A stretch of 64,000 nt of DNA, taken from NCBI GenBank assembly GCA_021325655.1, contig JAJPGT010000063.1, positions 1 through 64,000 of the forward strand. The letters are read 5' to 3'. This stretch comes from Pseudomonadota bacterium. GTDB taxonomy: Bacteria > Chloroflexota > UBA6077 > JAJPGT01. Below, one piece after another: positions 1 to 7,600 of this stretch. Made by a program: the position numbers and the translations under genes. The number at the start of each line of letters is the position of its first letter. Position 1 is the stretch's first letter. Under the pieces are notes generated by a model, which saw only the letters and a list, made by a program, of their open reading frames with translations, had not been told where the DNA came from and searched no databases.

Positions 1-1163
1 CGCATCAGCGCCTGGTCCAGGTGCTCGACCGCCTGGTTGAGCGCCCGCTGGATCGTGGCGTGGTCCCCCTGGTACTGCCCCTGGACGCGAACGGCCAGGT
101 CCTGCTGCGCCACCCGCTCCAGCACCGCCGCCGCTGCGCGGATCGGCGCGATGACGGCGTCCAGGGTGGCGTTGATCCCCTCCACGAGCTCGCAGAAGGC
201 GCCCTGGAACTGGCTCGCGTTGCCCCGCTCGCTCAGTCGGCCGTCCTTGGCGCTGGCGTTGAGCCGCCGGGTCTCGGCCAGCAGCTCCCGCACGGTAGCC
301 TGCGAGACGCGGAAGGCCTCGATCGTCTGGTGGGTCTGGGCCAGGATCCCGTTGAAGCTGTGCGCCAGCCGCCCCAGCTCATCGCGACTGGCGTCCGGCA
401 CCGGCTGCGTGCCCATTGCGATCTCGACGCTGGGGTCACCGCGGGCCAGGCCCGCCACCGCGTTGCCCAGGTTGGTGATATCGACCCGCTGCAGCGTCTC
501 CATCTGCGTCGCCAGCCGCTGAGTCCGCACAGCAATACTGCGTGAGATGAAGAACGCCATCCCGCCGCCAAGCAGGAGGGAGAGCACGATCGCGCCGAGG
601 AGCAGCCGGGTGGAGGTATCGGCCGTGGCGCGGACCGATTCGTTCATCTCCGCGCCGACCCGGGTCTGGACCGCCAGCAGCTTCTCCAAGGTATCGCGGG
701 CAGCACCGAACTGCTGGGCGGCCGGGCCGTTCCGCAAGGCGGCCGCTTCGTCCCCCTGGCCCTGGTCTTCCAGCGCGATGATCTGCTCCCGCGTCTGCAG
801 ATACGCGGGATACTGCTGCGCCCAGGCCGCCAGCCCCTGCTGCTCCTCAGGCACCAGGTCGGCGGCGGCATACGCCTTGAGGTTGTCCTCGATCTGCTGG
901 CGCCACTTGGCTGTGTCGGCCTTGATCGCGGCCCGCTCCTGAGCATCGGCGATGTGGTATTGCAGCCCGCCCAGCCGCAGCTCATACAGCCCCTGCTCAG
1001 CGTCGCTCAGCCGCTGGACCGGGACGAGCCGGTCGTCGTACAGCGACCGGAAGCTGGCGGCAAAGTCGGTGGTGTTGTGCCAGCCGATGTACCCCACCAC
1101 CAGGATGAGGGCGAGAACACTCCCAAAGCCACCGAACAGCTTGGCTCGAATCCCAAAGCTCAT
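1..1163 (-). CDS. Methyl-accepting chemotaxis protein, C-terminus cut by the window edge
   Basis: This is a transmembrane chemoreceptor that would feed the CheA/CheW genes just upstream. The reading frame opens with ATG after an AAGGAG ribosome site and stays open for 387 codons to the window edge. A first membrane helix lies near residues 10-28, a helical extracellular sensor of about 150 residues follows (4-helix-bundle type), then a second membrane helix near 187-207 and a HAMP domain. A second HAMP-like segment begins around residue 330. The conserved signalling hairpin must lie outside the window, so the receptor class and methylation sites cannot be judged. It is the last gene visible in the che run, 36 bases after cheW. 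Confidence 0.9.
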   Translation of the reverse strand, partial: MSFGIRAKLFGGFGSVLALILVVGYIGWHNTTDFAASFRSLYDDRLVPVQRLSDAEQGLYELRLGGLQYHIADAQERAAIKADTAKWRQQIEDNLKAYAAADLVPEEQQGLAAWAQQYPAYLQTREQIIALEDQGQGDEAAALRNGPAAQQFGAARDTLEKLLAVQTRVGAEMNESVRATADTSTRLLLGAIVLSLLLGGGMAFFISRSIAVRTQRLATQMETLQRVDITNLGNAVAGLARGDPSVEIAMGTQPVPDASRDELGRLAHSFNGILAQTHQTIEAFRVSQATVRELLAETRRLNASAKDGRLSERGNASQFQGAFCELVEGINATLDAVIAPIRAAAAVLERVAQQDLAVRVQGQYQGDHATIQRALNQAVEHLDQALM

Positions 1164-1199
1164 CGTGCGTCTCCTTAAATCATCGCTCTCTGTGCCGCG

Positions 1200-1736
1200 C
1201 TACTCCGCGGCGTTCTGCACGTTGCTGGCATTGGCGGCGGACTGCGCCGCCGCGACCTCCTGGTGCGAGAGCACCTTGTCGATATCGAGCAGCAGCTCGA
1301 CCCGGCCCTGCGCCTTGCCGATGCCGAGGATGTAGTCGGTCCGAACGTCACCGCCGAACTGTGGGGCCGGCTCGATATCCTGAGCGGCAACGTCGAGCAC
1401 TTCGGAGACGCGGTCCACGACGATTCCCATCTGCGCCCCCCGGGCCTGGACCACGATGATGCAGGTCTCGTTGGTCTGCTCCGCCGCGGGCATGCCGAAC
1501 CTCTGGCGCAGGTCTACGACTGGGATGATCTTGCCGCGCAGGTTGATGACACCGCGGATGAACGCCGGAGTGCGCGGGACGCGGGTGACCGGGAGCATCC
1601 CGATGATCTCGTGAACCTTCAGGATCTCCAGGCCGTACTCTTCGTCGGCGAGGAAGAAGGTGAGGAACTTACCCCCGGCCAGGCCAGGGGCGTGGCTGGC
1701 GGGCTTGACGACAGGCTCTGTGGGGTTGATAGCCAT
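1200..1736 (-). CDS. cheW: Chemotaxis coupling protein CheW
   Basis: CheW links chemoreceptors to the CheA kinase in the receptor array. The 178-residue protein is a single CheW domain starting near residue 24, with the typical strands 'VINLRGKIIPVVDLR' near residue 65 and 'GIVVDRVSEVLDV' near residue 105. The first 20 residues are a Pro/Ala-rich leader and the last 20 an Ala/Gln/Asn-rich tail, both outside the domain. ATG with AAGGAG upstream fixes the start. It sits between cheA and the receptor in one tight run, which supports a dedicated chemosensory unit for this flagellum. Confidence 0.95.
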   Translation of the reverse strand: MAINPTEPVVKPASHAPGLAGGKFLTFFLADEEYGLEILKVHEIIGMLPVTRVPRTPAFIRGVINLRGKIIPVVDLRQRFGMPAAEQTNETCIIVVQARGAQMGIVVDRVSEVLDVAAQDIEPAPQFGGDVRTDYILGIGKAQGRVELLLDIDKVLSHQEVAAAQSAANASNVQNAAE

Positions 1737-1774
1737 ACTGGCGCTCCTTCTGAAAGCTTGTGGGCTGGGGCCCG

Positions 1775-4288
1775 CTACGCAACGGATGGAATGACCGGGA
1801 CGCTGGGGGTATCCACATCGGTCTGGCGGGCGAGGGCGACGACTTCGGCGGGGTCGAGAATGAGCCCAACGCGGCCATCGCCGAGGATGGCGCCGCCGGC
1901 CACGCCCTGAATCTTGCCGATCCCGCCGAGCGACTTGGCAACGACCTGCTGCTGGCCGAGGAGCTCGTCGACGAGGAGGGCACAGCGGAGCTCGCCCTCG
2001 CCAACCACGACGAGCAAGCCCTGGGTGGGATTCTCGACGGCGCCCGGGACGTGGAACAGGCGATGCAGGCGCAGGACGGGTAGCAGGTCGCCGCGCAGCA
2101 TAACGAGCTCGCCGCGCCCGGCGACGGTGGACAGCGACCGGGGCTCTGGGCGGAAGCTGAGCGCGATACTAGCGAGGGGGATGATGTAGCGCTCGTCGCC
2201 TACCTTAACGAGCATGCCATCGGTGATCGCCAGGGTGAGCGGGAGACGGAGCGAGAACCGGGTGCCTTTGCCGGGCGTGGAGGCGATGTCGATCCGACCG
2301 CGCAGCGCCTGGACGTTGCGCTTGACGACGTCCATCCCCACCCCGCGGCCGGAGACGTCCGTCACCTGGTCGGCGGTGGAGAAGCCGGGTTCGAAGATGA
2401 GGTTGAAGACGTCGTTGTCGGACAGGCCTTTGTCCGACTCGATGAGGCCGCGGGCGAGCGCCTTGCTGGCGATTTTCTCACGGTCCAGTCCGCGGCCGTC
2501 GTCCTCGATCTCGACGACGACGTTGCCTCCCGAGTGATAGGCGGCGAGGCGAACGACGCCGGCAGGCGGCTTGCCGTGCTGGACGCGAACGTCTGGCGGC
2601 TCGATTCCGTGATCCACGGCGTTGCGGATCATGTGGATGAGTGGGTCGTTGATGACGTCGACCATGTGGCGGTCGATCTCGGTGTCCTCACCCTCGACGA
2701 TGAGGTCGACCTGCTTGCCACTCTTGTGGGCCACGTCGCGGACGAGGCGGGCCATTTTCTGGAAGGTGGCCTTGAGCGGGACCATGCGCATGGACAGGCT
2801 GAGGTCTTGCAGCTCGCGGACGATCTTGCCGGCGTGGATGACCTTGCGGGACAGCTCGTGGTGGATGGTGTCGACGACCGTCTCGTCCTGCGCCACCATG
2901 GAATGGGCGATGACCAGCTCGCCGACCATGTCGATCAGCTTGTCGAGGCGGTCGGTGCGGACACGGACCCAAGACTCCGCGGCCGGGGCGTCGCCGCTGG
3001 CCAGGCGCTGCTGGGTACGGAGCGCCTTGGCGACGTCGGCGATGGACGCCGCGCCGGACTTGACGAGCGCCAGGCCGAGGGGCTGGTTGCCCTGATCAGT
3101 CGCAGCAGCCTCGACGTCCGCGCGGGTGACGACGCCCTGGGCAACGAGGAGATCACCCAGACGCGGCAGCGGAAGGTCGTCGCGCGTGGTGTTCGCCGCG
3201 AGTGTCTCGGGGTCCTCGAGCAGGCGGAGTAGCTCGGCGTAGCCAGCCGGGAGATGCATCGGCTCGCCGCCGAGCGCATTCTGGACGGCCTGGATGAGCT
3301 CCCTGAGCATGTCGGTCGAGCGCAGCGCGAGGTCGGCATAGCTGCCGGTGAAGCGGATCTCGTGGTCGCGGACGCGGCTGAGCAGGGATTCGGCGCCATG
3401 GGCGAGCTCACTGATCCGGCGCAGGCCAAGGAAGGCCGAGGTGCCTTTGACGGTGTGGAAGACACGGAAGACGGTGTTGACGGCTTCGTCGTCTTCTGGG
3501 TTGGTTTCCAGGGAGAGCAGGGCGGCCTCGGCGGCCTCGATGTATTCGCGGCTCTCGAGGATGAACTCGGCCAGCAGCGCGGGATCGGCATCGGCCGGGA
3601 GCCCATCCGAGGCCGGGGCAGCCTCGGCCGGGGCGGGAGCCGGCGGGGTGGAGTCCGGGACGCTGCGCTCCATGGCGTCCATCGCGGACTGGATCAGATG
3701 GCCAACCTCGGCCAGCGCGCGGGCCGGGTTCGCGGCACGGCCCAGAACGATACTGCCCAGCGTCTGGGCGGCCTGCACCGCCAGGGCCGCTGCCACGGAA
3801 GGCAACGGCTCGCCGGCGACCAGCGCCTGCAGCCCGTCGCGGACGCGGCCCAGCTCGATCGTGTCTGCCGGGCCGCATTGCAGCAGCAGCGCCGCCGCGT
3901 CGTCCAGCGAGAGCGGGCCAGCGGGCGAAAAGGCTGTGGGGTGGCCGAGCGCGCAGCCGAGCGCCTGCCCGGCTGCTTCCAGCGCGACCTCTGGCTCCGG
4001 ACCACCTTCGGACAGCAGGTACAGCTCGGCGGCAGCAAGCCCCTCGGCGGCGGCGCGGGCAAGACGGGGGGCATCGGGCGAGTCGCCCTGGTAGATGGCC
4101 TGGAGGGCATCGAGCACCAGGGTGAGCAGATCGATCAGGCCGGTGAGGCGTGGAGGCAGCTCCTGGATGGTCTCTTCAAGCGCCCGGCCGATGGCGGCCA
4201 CGGTAGCCTGGTCGGCCAGATCGAGCTCGCTCAACTGGAGGCGGGCTCGCGAGACCGTCTGAATGATTTCCTCGTGTACCTGCTGCAC
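1775..4288 (-). CDS. cheA: Chemotaxis histidine kinase CheA
   Basis: CheA autophosphorylates in response to receptors and passes phosphate to CheY. Of 837 residues, about 1-205 are a helical region with no phosphorylatable histidine. An HPt domain spans about 235-340, with the phospho-accepting His278 in HTVKG. A small helical module (about 375-430) resembles the MshEN/GspE N-terminal fold and takes the place where a P2 CheY-binding domain is usual. Dimerisation P3 follows (about 440-510), then the ATPase with N-box Asn556, DDGRG at 596-600 and GRGVGM at 647-652. A CheW-like domain occupies about 690-825. The start is GTG, six bases after GAGGA. All catalytic motifs look intact. Confidence 0.96.
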   Translation of the reverse strand: MQQVHEEIIQTVSRARLQLSELDLADQATVAAIGRALEETIQELPPRLTGLIDLLTLVLDALQAIYQGDSPDAPRLARAAAEGLAAAELYLLSEGGPEPEVALEAAGQALGCALGHPTAFSPAGPLSLDDAAALLLQCGPADTIELGRVRDGLQALVAGEPLPSVAAALAVQAAQTLGSIVLGRAANPARALAEVGHLIQSAMDAMERSVPDSTPPAPAPAEAAPASDGLPADADPALLAEFILESREYIEAAEAALLSLETNPEDDEAVNTVFRVFHTVKGTSAFLGLRRISELAHGAESLLSRVRDHEIRFTGSYADLALRSTDMLRELIQAVQNALGGEPMHLPAGYAELLRLLEDPETLAANTTRDDLPLPRLGDLLVAQGVVTRADVEAAATDQGNQPLGLALVKSGAASIADVAKALRTQQRLASGDAPAAESWVRVRTDRLDKLIDMVGELVIAHSMVAQDETVVDTIHHELSRKVIHAGKIVRELQDLSLSMRMVPLKATFQKMARLVRDVAHKSGKQVDLIVEGEDTEIDRHMVDVINDPLIHMIRNAVDHGIEPPDVRVQHGKPPAGVVRLAAYHSGGNVVVEIEDDGRGLDREKIASKALARGLIESDKGLSDNDVFNLIFEPGFSTADQVTDVSGRGVGMDVVKRNVQALRGRIDIASTPGKGTRFSLRLPLTLAITDGMLVKVGDERYIIPLASIALSFRPEPRSLSTVAGRGELVMLRGDLLPVLRLHRLFHVPGAVENPTQGLLVVVGEGELRCALLVDELLGQQQVVAKSLGGIGKIQGVAGGAILGDGRVGLILDPAEVVALARQTDVDTPSVPVIPSVA

Positions 4289-4364
4289 GCTGGTTCCTCG
4301 TTGCTGAGTGCGGAATCTGAGTGAGCCGCCGCGAGCCCAGGACGCGGGGCTGGCGGAGCCTCTT

Positions 4365-5390
4365 TCAGGACTGTCCAGGATTGGCGGCGGCGATCATGAG
4401 CCAGAAGGGGCCATCGGCGGTGGAGAAGTCCATCCGCAGCGCGGTCTGCCCCTGGAGGAGCGGGAACTGCAGGTCGGTGCCGCGGGCGATGGTGGGCAGG
4501 GAGAGCTGGACCTTGATACCCCGCGTGTCAAGGCGGGCGGAGACATCGCCGGCGAGGACGTTGGCGAGCTCGCCGATGACGTCACCCATGTCTGGGCTGG
4601 CGAAGTCGATCTCGAAGCCAGCGAACTTCTGGGCCAGGGGGATGGCAGTAGCAGGTGGGAAGGCGAGCATGAGCGACCAGCAGGCCTCGCCGACGAGGGA
4701 GATGATGCCGGCGATGCCGGTGTAGCAGGCGCCGCGAGCGCTCGGACCGTGGTAGGTGGGAGCGGGGTCGAGAAAGGCGCCGAAGGTTTCGAGGACCGCG
4801 TCCTTCACGCTGTCGCCCAGCGTCAGGATCAGGCTCCCCTGGGGCTCGGTGTACGCGTGGAGCATCGATCTTCGTTCCTCCGGGCGAGCGAGATCGCCGA
4901 GATCCAGGCTGGTGGTCACGATAGTGAGCCAGAAGTCGCCCTCCTCTGTGGAGAACCAGAGCCGGGCGGCGGACTGGCCATCCGGGAGCGGGAGCGAAAG
5001 ATCTGTCCCGCGGACGACCGTGGGGAGCGACATCTGCGCGTCGATGCCGCGCTGCTGGAGCTGGGCGACGACGTCGCCGGCGAGGACGTTGGCGAGCTCG
5101 CCCGCCACGTCGCTCATGTCGTCGCTGTCGTAGTCGATGTCAAAGCCGGCGAACTTGAGGGCGAGGGGGACGGCGGTCTCGCGAGGCAGGCCGAGGCGGA
5201 GTGACCAGGCAATGTCTCCGATGTAAGAAATAACCCCGACGAGCCCATTGCAGGGCCGGTCGATGGCCGGGCCGAGGAACGCGGGCTCGGCGCCGGAGAT
5301 GGCCCCGAAGGTGGAGGCCGCCGCGAGCTGCACCGCGTCTGCGAGCGTAGCGAGGGGCTGGCTGAGCGCTGGAGTATCTGCTGTCTGCAT
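4365..5390 (-). CDS. Tandem CheX-like CheY-P phosphatase
   Basis: This protein is predicted to dephosphorylate CheY-P. Its 341 residues hold two copies of a CheX/CheC-type domain, roughly 10-165 and 180-335. Each keeps the family signature D-x3-E-x2-N: D94-E98-N101 in the first copy and D270-E274-N277 in the second, both inside the shared string GELANVLAGD. The two halves are clearly similar along their length (for example LPT-RGTDL-PL in both), so this is an internal duplication that replaces the dimer normally formed by CheX. It lies between cheY and cheA, as expected for a phosphatase in this pathway. Confidence 0.85.
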   Translation of the reverse strand: MQTADTPALSQPLATLADAVQLAAASTFGAISGAEPAFLGPAIDRPCNGLVGVISYIGDIAWSLRLGLPRETAVPLALKFAGFDIDYDSDDMSDVAGELANVLAGDVVAQLQQRGIDAQMSLPTVVRGTDLSLPLPDGQSAARLWFSTEEGDFWLTIVTTSLDLGDLARPEERRSMLHAYTEPQGSLILTLGDSVKDAVLETFGAFLDPAPTYHGPSARGACYTGIAGIISLVGEACWSLMLAFPPATAIPLAQKFAGFEIDFASPDMGDVIGELANVLAGDVSARLDTRGIKVQLSLPTIARGTDLQFPLLQGQTALRMDFSTADGPFWLMIAAANPGQS

Positions 5391-5419
5391 GCGTGCCCAA
5401 TCCGACGGCGGGTCGCCGT

Positions 5420-5860
5420 CTAAGACAGCTTGGAGAAGAAGCCGGCTGCCTTGACAGCCGGGATGGCTGGGCTGCCGATCGATTCGATCAGCTTGCCGAG
5501 CTTGTTCTTCAGCTCGTCCACGGTGAACGGCTTGGTGATGTAGGCGCTGGCGCCCGCGCTGTTGAGCGCTTCGTCCATCCTGGTCATCGTCTTCTCGCTG
5601 GTGACCATGACGATGGGGATGCGGACGCTCTTATAGGTGGAGCGAACGGTCCGGACGAACTCGATGCCGGTCATGTTCGGCATGTTCCAGTCGGCAAAGA
5701 CGATGTCGATCGTCTTCGGGTCGAACTTGGCGAGCGCGACGGCGCCGTCCTCGGCCTCGGTGAACTCGAACTCGGCGAGCTGGGAGCGACGTAGCGCCTC
5801 CATGACCATGGTGCGCATAACGCGAGAATCATCAATTACCAGGGCGCGCAGCTTCTTCAT
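5420..5860 (-). CDS. cheY: CheY-type single-domain response regulator
   Basis: This 146-residue receiver protein carries the signal from CheA to the motor switch FliM/FliN. Acidic pocket residues Asp10 and Asp11, the phospho-acceptor Asp57 (in FADWNMP), the Ser/Thr of MVTSEK and the Lys of TKPF are all present. There is no output domain, but about 20 extra residues follow the receiver. The reading frame is open further upstream, but the start is placed at ATG 5860 because the receiver begins directly there (MKKLRALVIDDS). It is the first gene of the che run, with about 210 bases of non-coding DNA before it. Confidence 0.93.
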   Translation of the reverse strand: MKKLRALVIDDSRVMRTMVMEALRRSQLAEFEFTEAEDGAVALAKFDPKTIDIVFADWNMPNMTGIEFVRTVRSTYKSVRIPIVMVTSEKTMTRMDEALNSAGASAYITKPFTVDELKNKLGKLIESIGSPAIPAVKAAGFFSKLS

Positions 5861-6036
5861 TCGTTCCAGTGCTCCAGCCAGGGTCCTTCCAGTGGCGCTG
5901 ACCTCGGGGGCATGCCAGGGGCTCACAGCGGGTTCCACCATGCTCCTGCGCTGGCAGCAGATGTCTCGCCAGGAGCCCTTTAGGATCATCTGCGAGCAGC
6001 GTTCACATGGAGAAGGGTCGGAGTGCCCCGCGGGCG

Positions 6037-6055
6037 CGGCCGGAGGTACCGGCCG
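6037..6055. repeat. GC-rich inverted repeat after the sortase gene
   Basis: Two 7-base arms (CGGCCGG and CCGGCCG) flank a 5-base loop just after the sortase stop codon. It could end or attenuate the fliD-to-sortase transcript, although no T-run follows on the minus strand. The rest of the space before cheY (5861-6073) shows no gene and no promoter that I can support. Confidence 0.35.
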
Positions 6056-6073
6056 GGGCGAGCCGTGGCGGCG

Positions 6074-6790
6074 CTAGCCCGGGCGCTCAAGGGCGAGCGG
6101 GGGAGGGATGTCGGGGTCGACTCGCTTGGCCTGGACGACCAGGCGGTGATCGTAGATACCGTCGGGGACACAGGTAATGAGGGTGAGCGTCTCGTCCGGG
6201 GTCGGGTCCATTACCTCGACAGCGGTGGGGAGGACGACCCTGGTATCAACGACCTGGTAGACGAAGCTGTGAGTGTCGTGGGTCTCCAGGACGACAACGT
6301 CGCCTTTGCCGACTTCGGGGAGGCGGTGAAAGACGTTGCCGTGATAGCGGCTGCTGATGTGGCCGCTGAGGACGACGTTGCCGGGCTGCCCCGGCAGCCC
6401 GGTGCCCTGGTGGTAGCCGACGGCCTGGGCCGCCACGTCCCAGACGAGCTTGTCGCCCTCCTGCCGGATGCCGACGTCGACCACCTGGGAATCGAGCTCG
6501 ATGCGGGGGATGACCAGGCGCGCCGGTTCGTTGGCGCCGGGGGCGAGCGGGGCCGGGGCGCGGCTGGTGAGATCGGCCGGCATGGGGACGGGAGTAGGGA
6601 CCGGGGGCAGTGTCGGGCGCGGCGCCGCCACGGTGGGGACCGTGGTGGGCCTGGGCGGCGGGGCTGTGGCAGCCGGGCGCGGGATGGAGGTGGAGGGCAC
6701 GGATGTGGGCGAGGCGCTCTGTCTGGCTTGACAGCCCAGGAGCAGCAGCGCCGGGAACAGCCCGAGCACCAGGCAGCGTGAGGGTTTCAT
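6074..6790 (-). CDS. Sortase-family transpeptidase with lipoprotein signal, in the flagellar operon
   Basis: Sortases cleave LPXTG-like sorting signals and attach surface proteins to the cell wall or to each other. The N-terminus has a lipoprotein signal ending in LLGC (lipid-anchored Cys20), then a Pro/Thr-rich linker of about 70 residues and a sortase domain from about residue 90. The catalytic triad is visible: His144 in LSGHIS, Cys207 in TLITC and Arg216 in YDHRLVV, all close to class D/E sortases. Its ATG overlaps the fliT stop as ATGA, so it is translationally coupled to flagellar genes. A lipobox instead of a transmembrane anchor is unusual for the family. A possible substrate with an LPYTG tail is encoded at 17425-18069. 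Confidence 0.88.
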   Translation of the reverse strand: MKPSRCLVLGLFPALLLLGCQARQSASPTSVPSTSIPRPAATAPPPRPTTVPTVAAPRPTLPPVPTPVPMPADLTSRAPAPLAPGANEPARLVIPRIELDSQVVDVGIRQEGDKLVWDVAAQAVGYHQGTGLPGQPGNVVLSGHISSRYHGNVFHRLPEVGKGDVVVLETHDTHSFVYQVVDTRVVLPTAVEVMDPTPDETLTLITCVPDGIYDHRLVVQAKRVDPDIPPPLALERPG

Positions 6791-7146
6791 AGCGCACGAT
6801 CGACGAAACGGCTTGCCTGCCGCGGCGAGCGAGCCGCCGCGGCGTAGCCGTGCACCGCGCGCCGCCCCCGGTGGAGCGAGGAGAGCGCGGCCCGGGTTTC
6901 GTGCAGCTCGTGGGTGACGACCGCCTCCAGCGCCCGGTCGGCGTCACGGACGGCGAAGAGCGCTGGCAGCACCGCGTCTGGAGGATGGTCGGTGCGGAGC
7001 ACGGCGAGAAGCGTGTCGTAGAGGGCGCCGCGCTCGGCAGCGAGGGTCCGGAAACGCGCCAGGTCATTCTGCTGGAGCGCCGCGGCCGCGCTGGTGGCGA
7101 GTGTGACGAGACGTTGGCAGATGGAAGCCCAATCGAGGCTGGCCAT
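6787..7146 (-). CDS. fliT: FliT-like flagellar chaperone
   Basis: This small all-helical protein (119 residues, Ala/Leu/Arg-rich) lies directly after fliS, where FliT-type export chaperones for the filament cap protein FliD usually sit. Sequence alone is weakly diagnostic, because FliT and FlgN families are short, variable helical hairpins. The identification therefore leans on position: fliD-fliS-this gene. It begins two bases after the fliS stop codon and its own stop overlaps the sortase start. A role as a general export chaperone is the alternative. Confidence 0.65.
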   Translation of the reverse strand: MASLDWASICQRLVTLATSAAAALQQNDLARFRTLAAERGALYDTLLAVLRTDHPPDAVLPALFAVRDADRALEAVVTHELHETRAALSSLHRGRRAVHGYAAAARSPRQASRFVDRAL

Positions 7147-7148
7147 GG

Positions 7149-7568
7149 CTAGACCAGCACTGCGTGGGTGCCGGCGGGCAGTGGCTGGCGCGAGGCGACG
7201 CTGGCAGCGGCAGCGGCTTTCCAGGCAGGAAGCAGCTCACGGAGGTGCTTGGCAACCTCCTGTGCCGGGGCCGGGTCCTTGCCGACGTTGGCGGCGATCA
7301 GGCGGTCGAGCAAGTAGGTATAGATGGCGTCGAGCTGAACCGCGAGCGGCCCGCCTGCGCGGAGGTTGAGCGTGCTCTGGAGCTCGACGACAATCTCCTG
7401 GGCTCGGATGAGCAGGCGATGCGCCGCTTCATACTCCTTGCGCTCCAGGTGCTGGCAGGCGCGGCCGATGAAGGCGATGGCGCCCTCGTAGAGCATGACC
7501 ACCAGCTCGCCGGGGCTAGCCGTCTGAGCCTGCATCTGCTGGTACTGCTGGTAGGGGTTGGTGAGCAT
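7149..7568 (-). CDS. fliS: Flagellin export chaperone FliS
   Basis: FliS binds the C-terminus of flagellin in the cytoplasm, prevents its polymerisation and, in some bacteria, also binds FliW. The 139-residue sequence begins with the family-typical NPYQQYQQMQAQTASPGELVVM and continues with the helix LYEGAIAFI and the later LLDRLIAANV. The length is normal for FliS. ATG 7568 follows GGAGG by five bases. It is downstream of fliD and upstream of fliT. Confidence 0.94.
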   Translation of the reverse strand: MLTNPYQQYQQMQAQTASPGELVVMLYEGAIAFIGRACQHLERKEYEAAHRLLIRAQEIVVELQSTLNLRAGGPLAVQLDAIYTYLLDRLIAANVGKDPAPAQEVAKHLRELLPAWKAAAAASVASRQPLPAGTHAVLV

Positions 7569-7600
7569 CCATGCCTCCGTGGCCTATCGTAGAGATGGGC

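Noticed and set aside
3254-4324. Plus-strand frame opposite the CheA N-terminus
   Set aside because: CheA coding on the minus strand is certain and the mirror product has no pattern.
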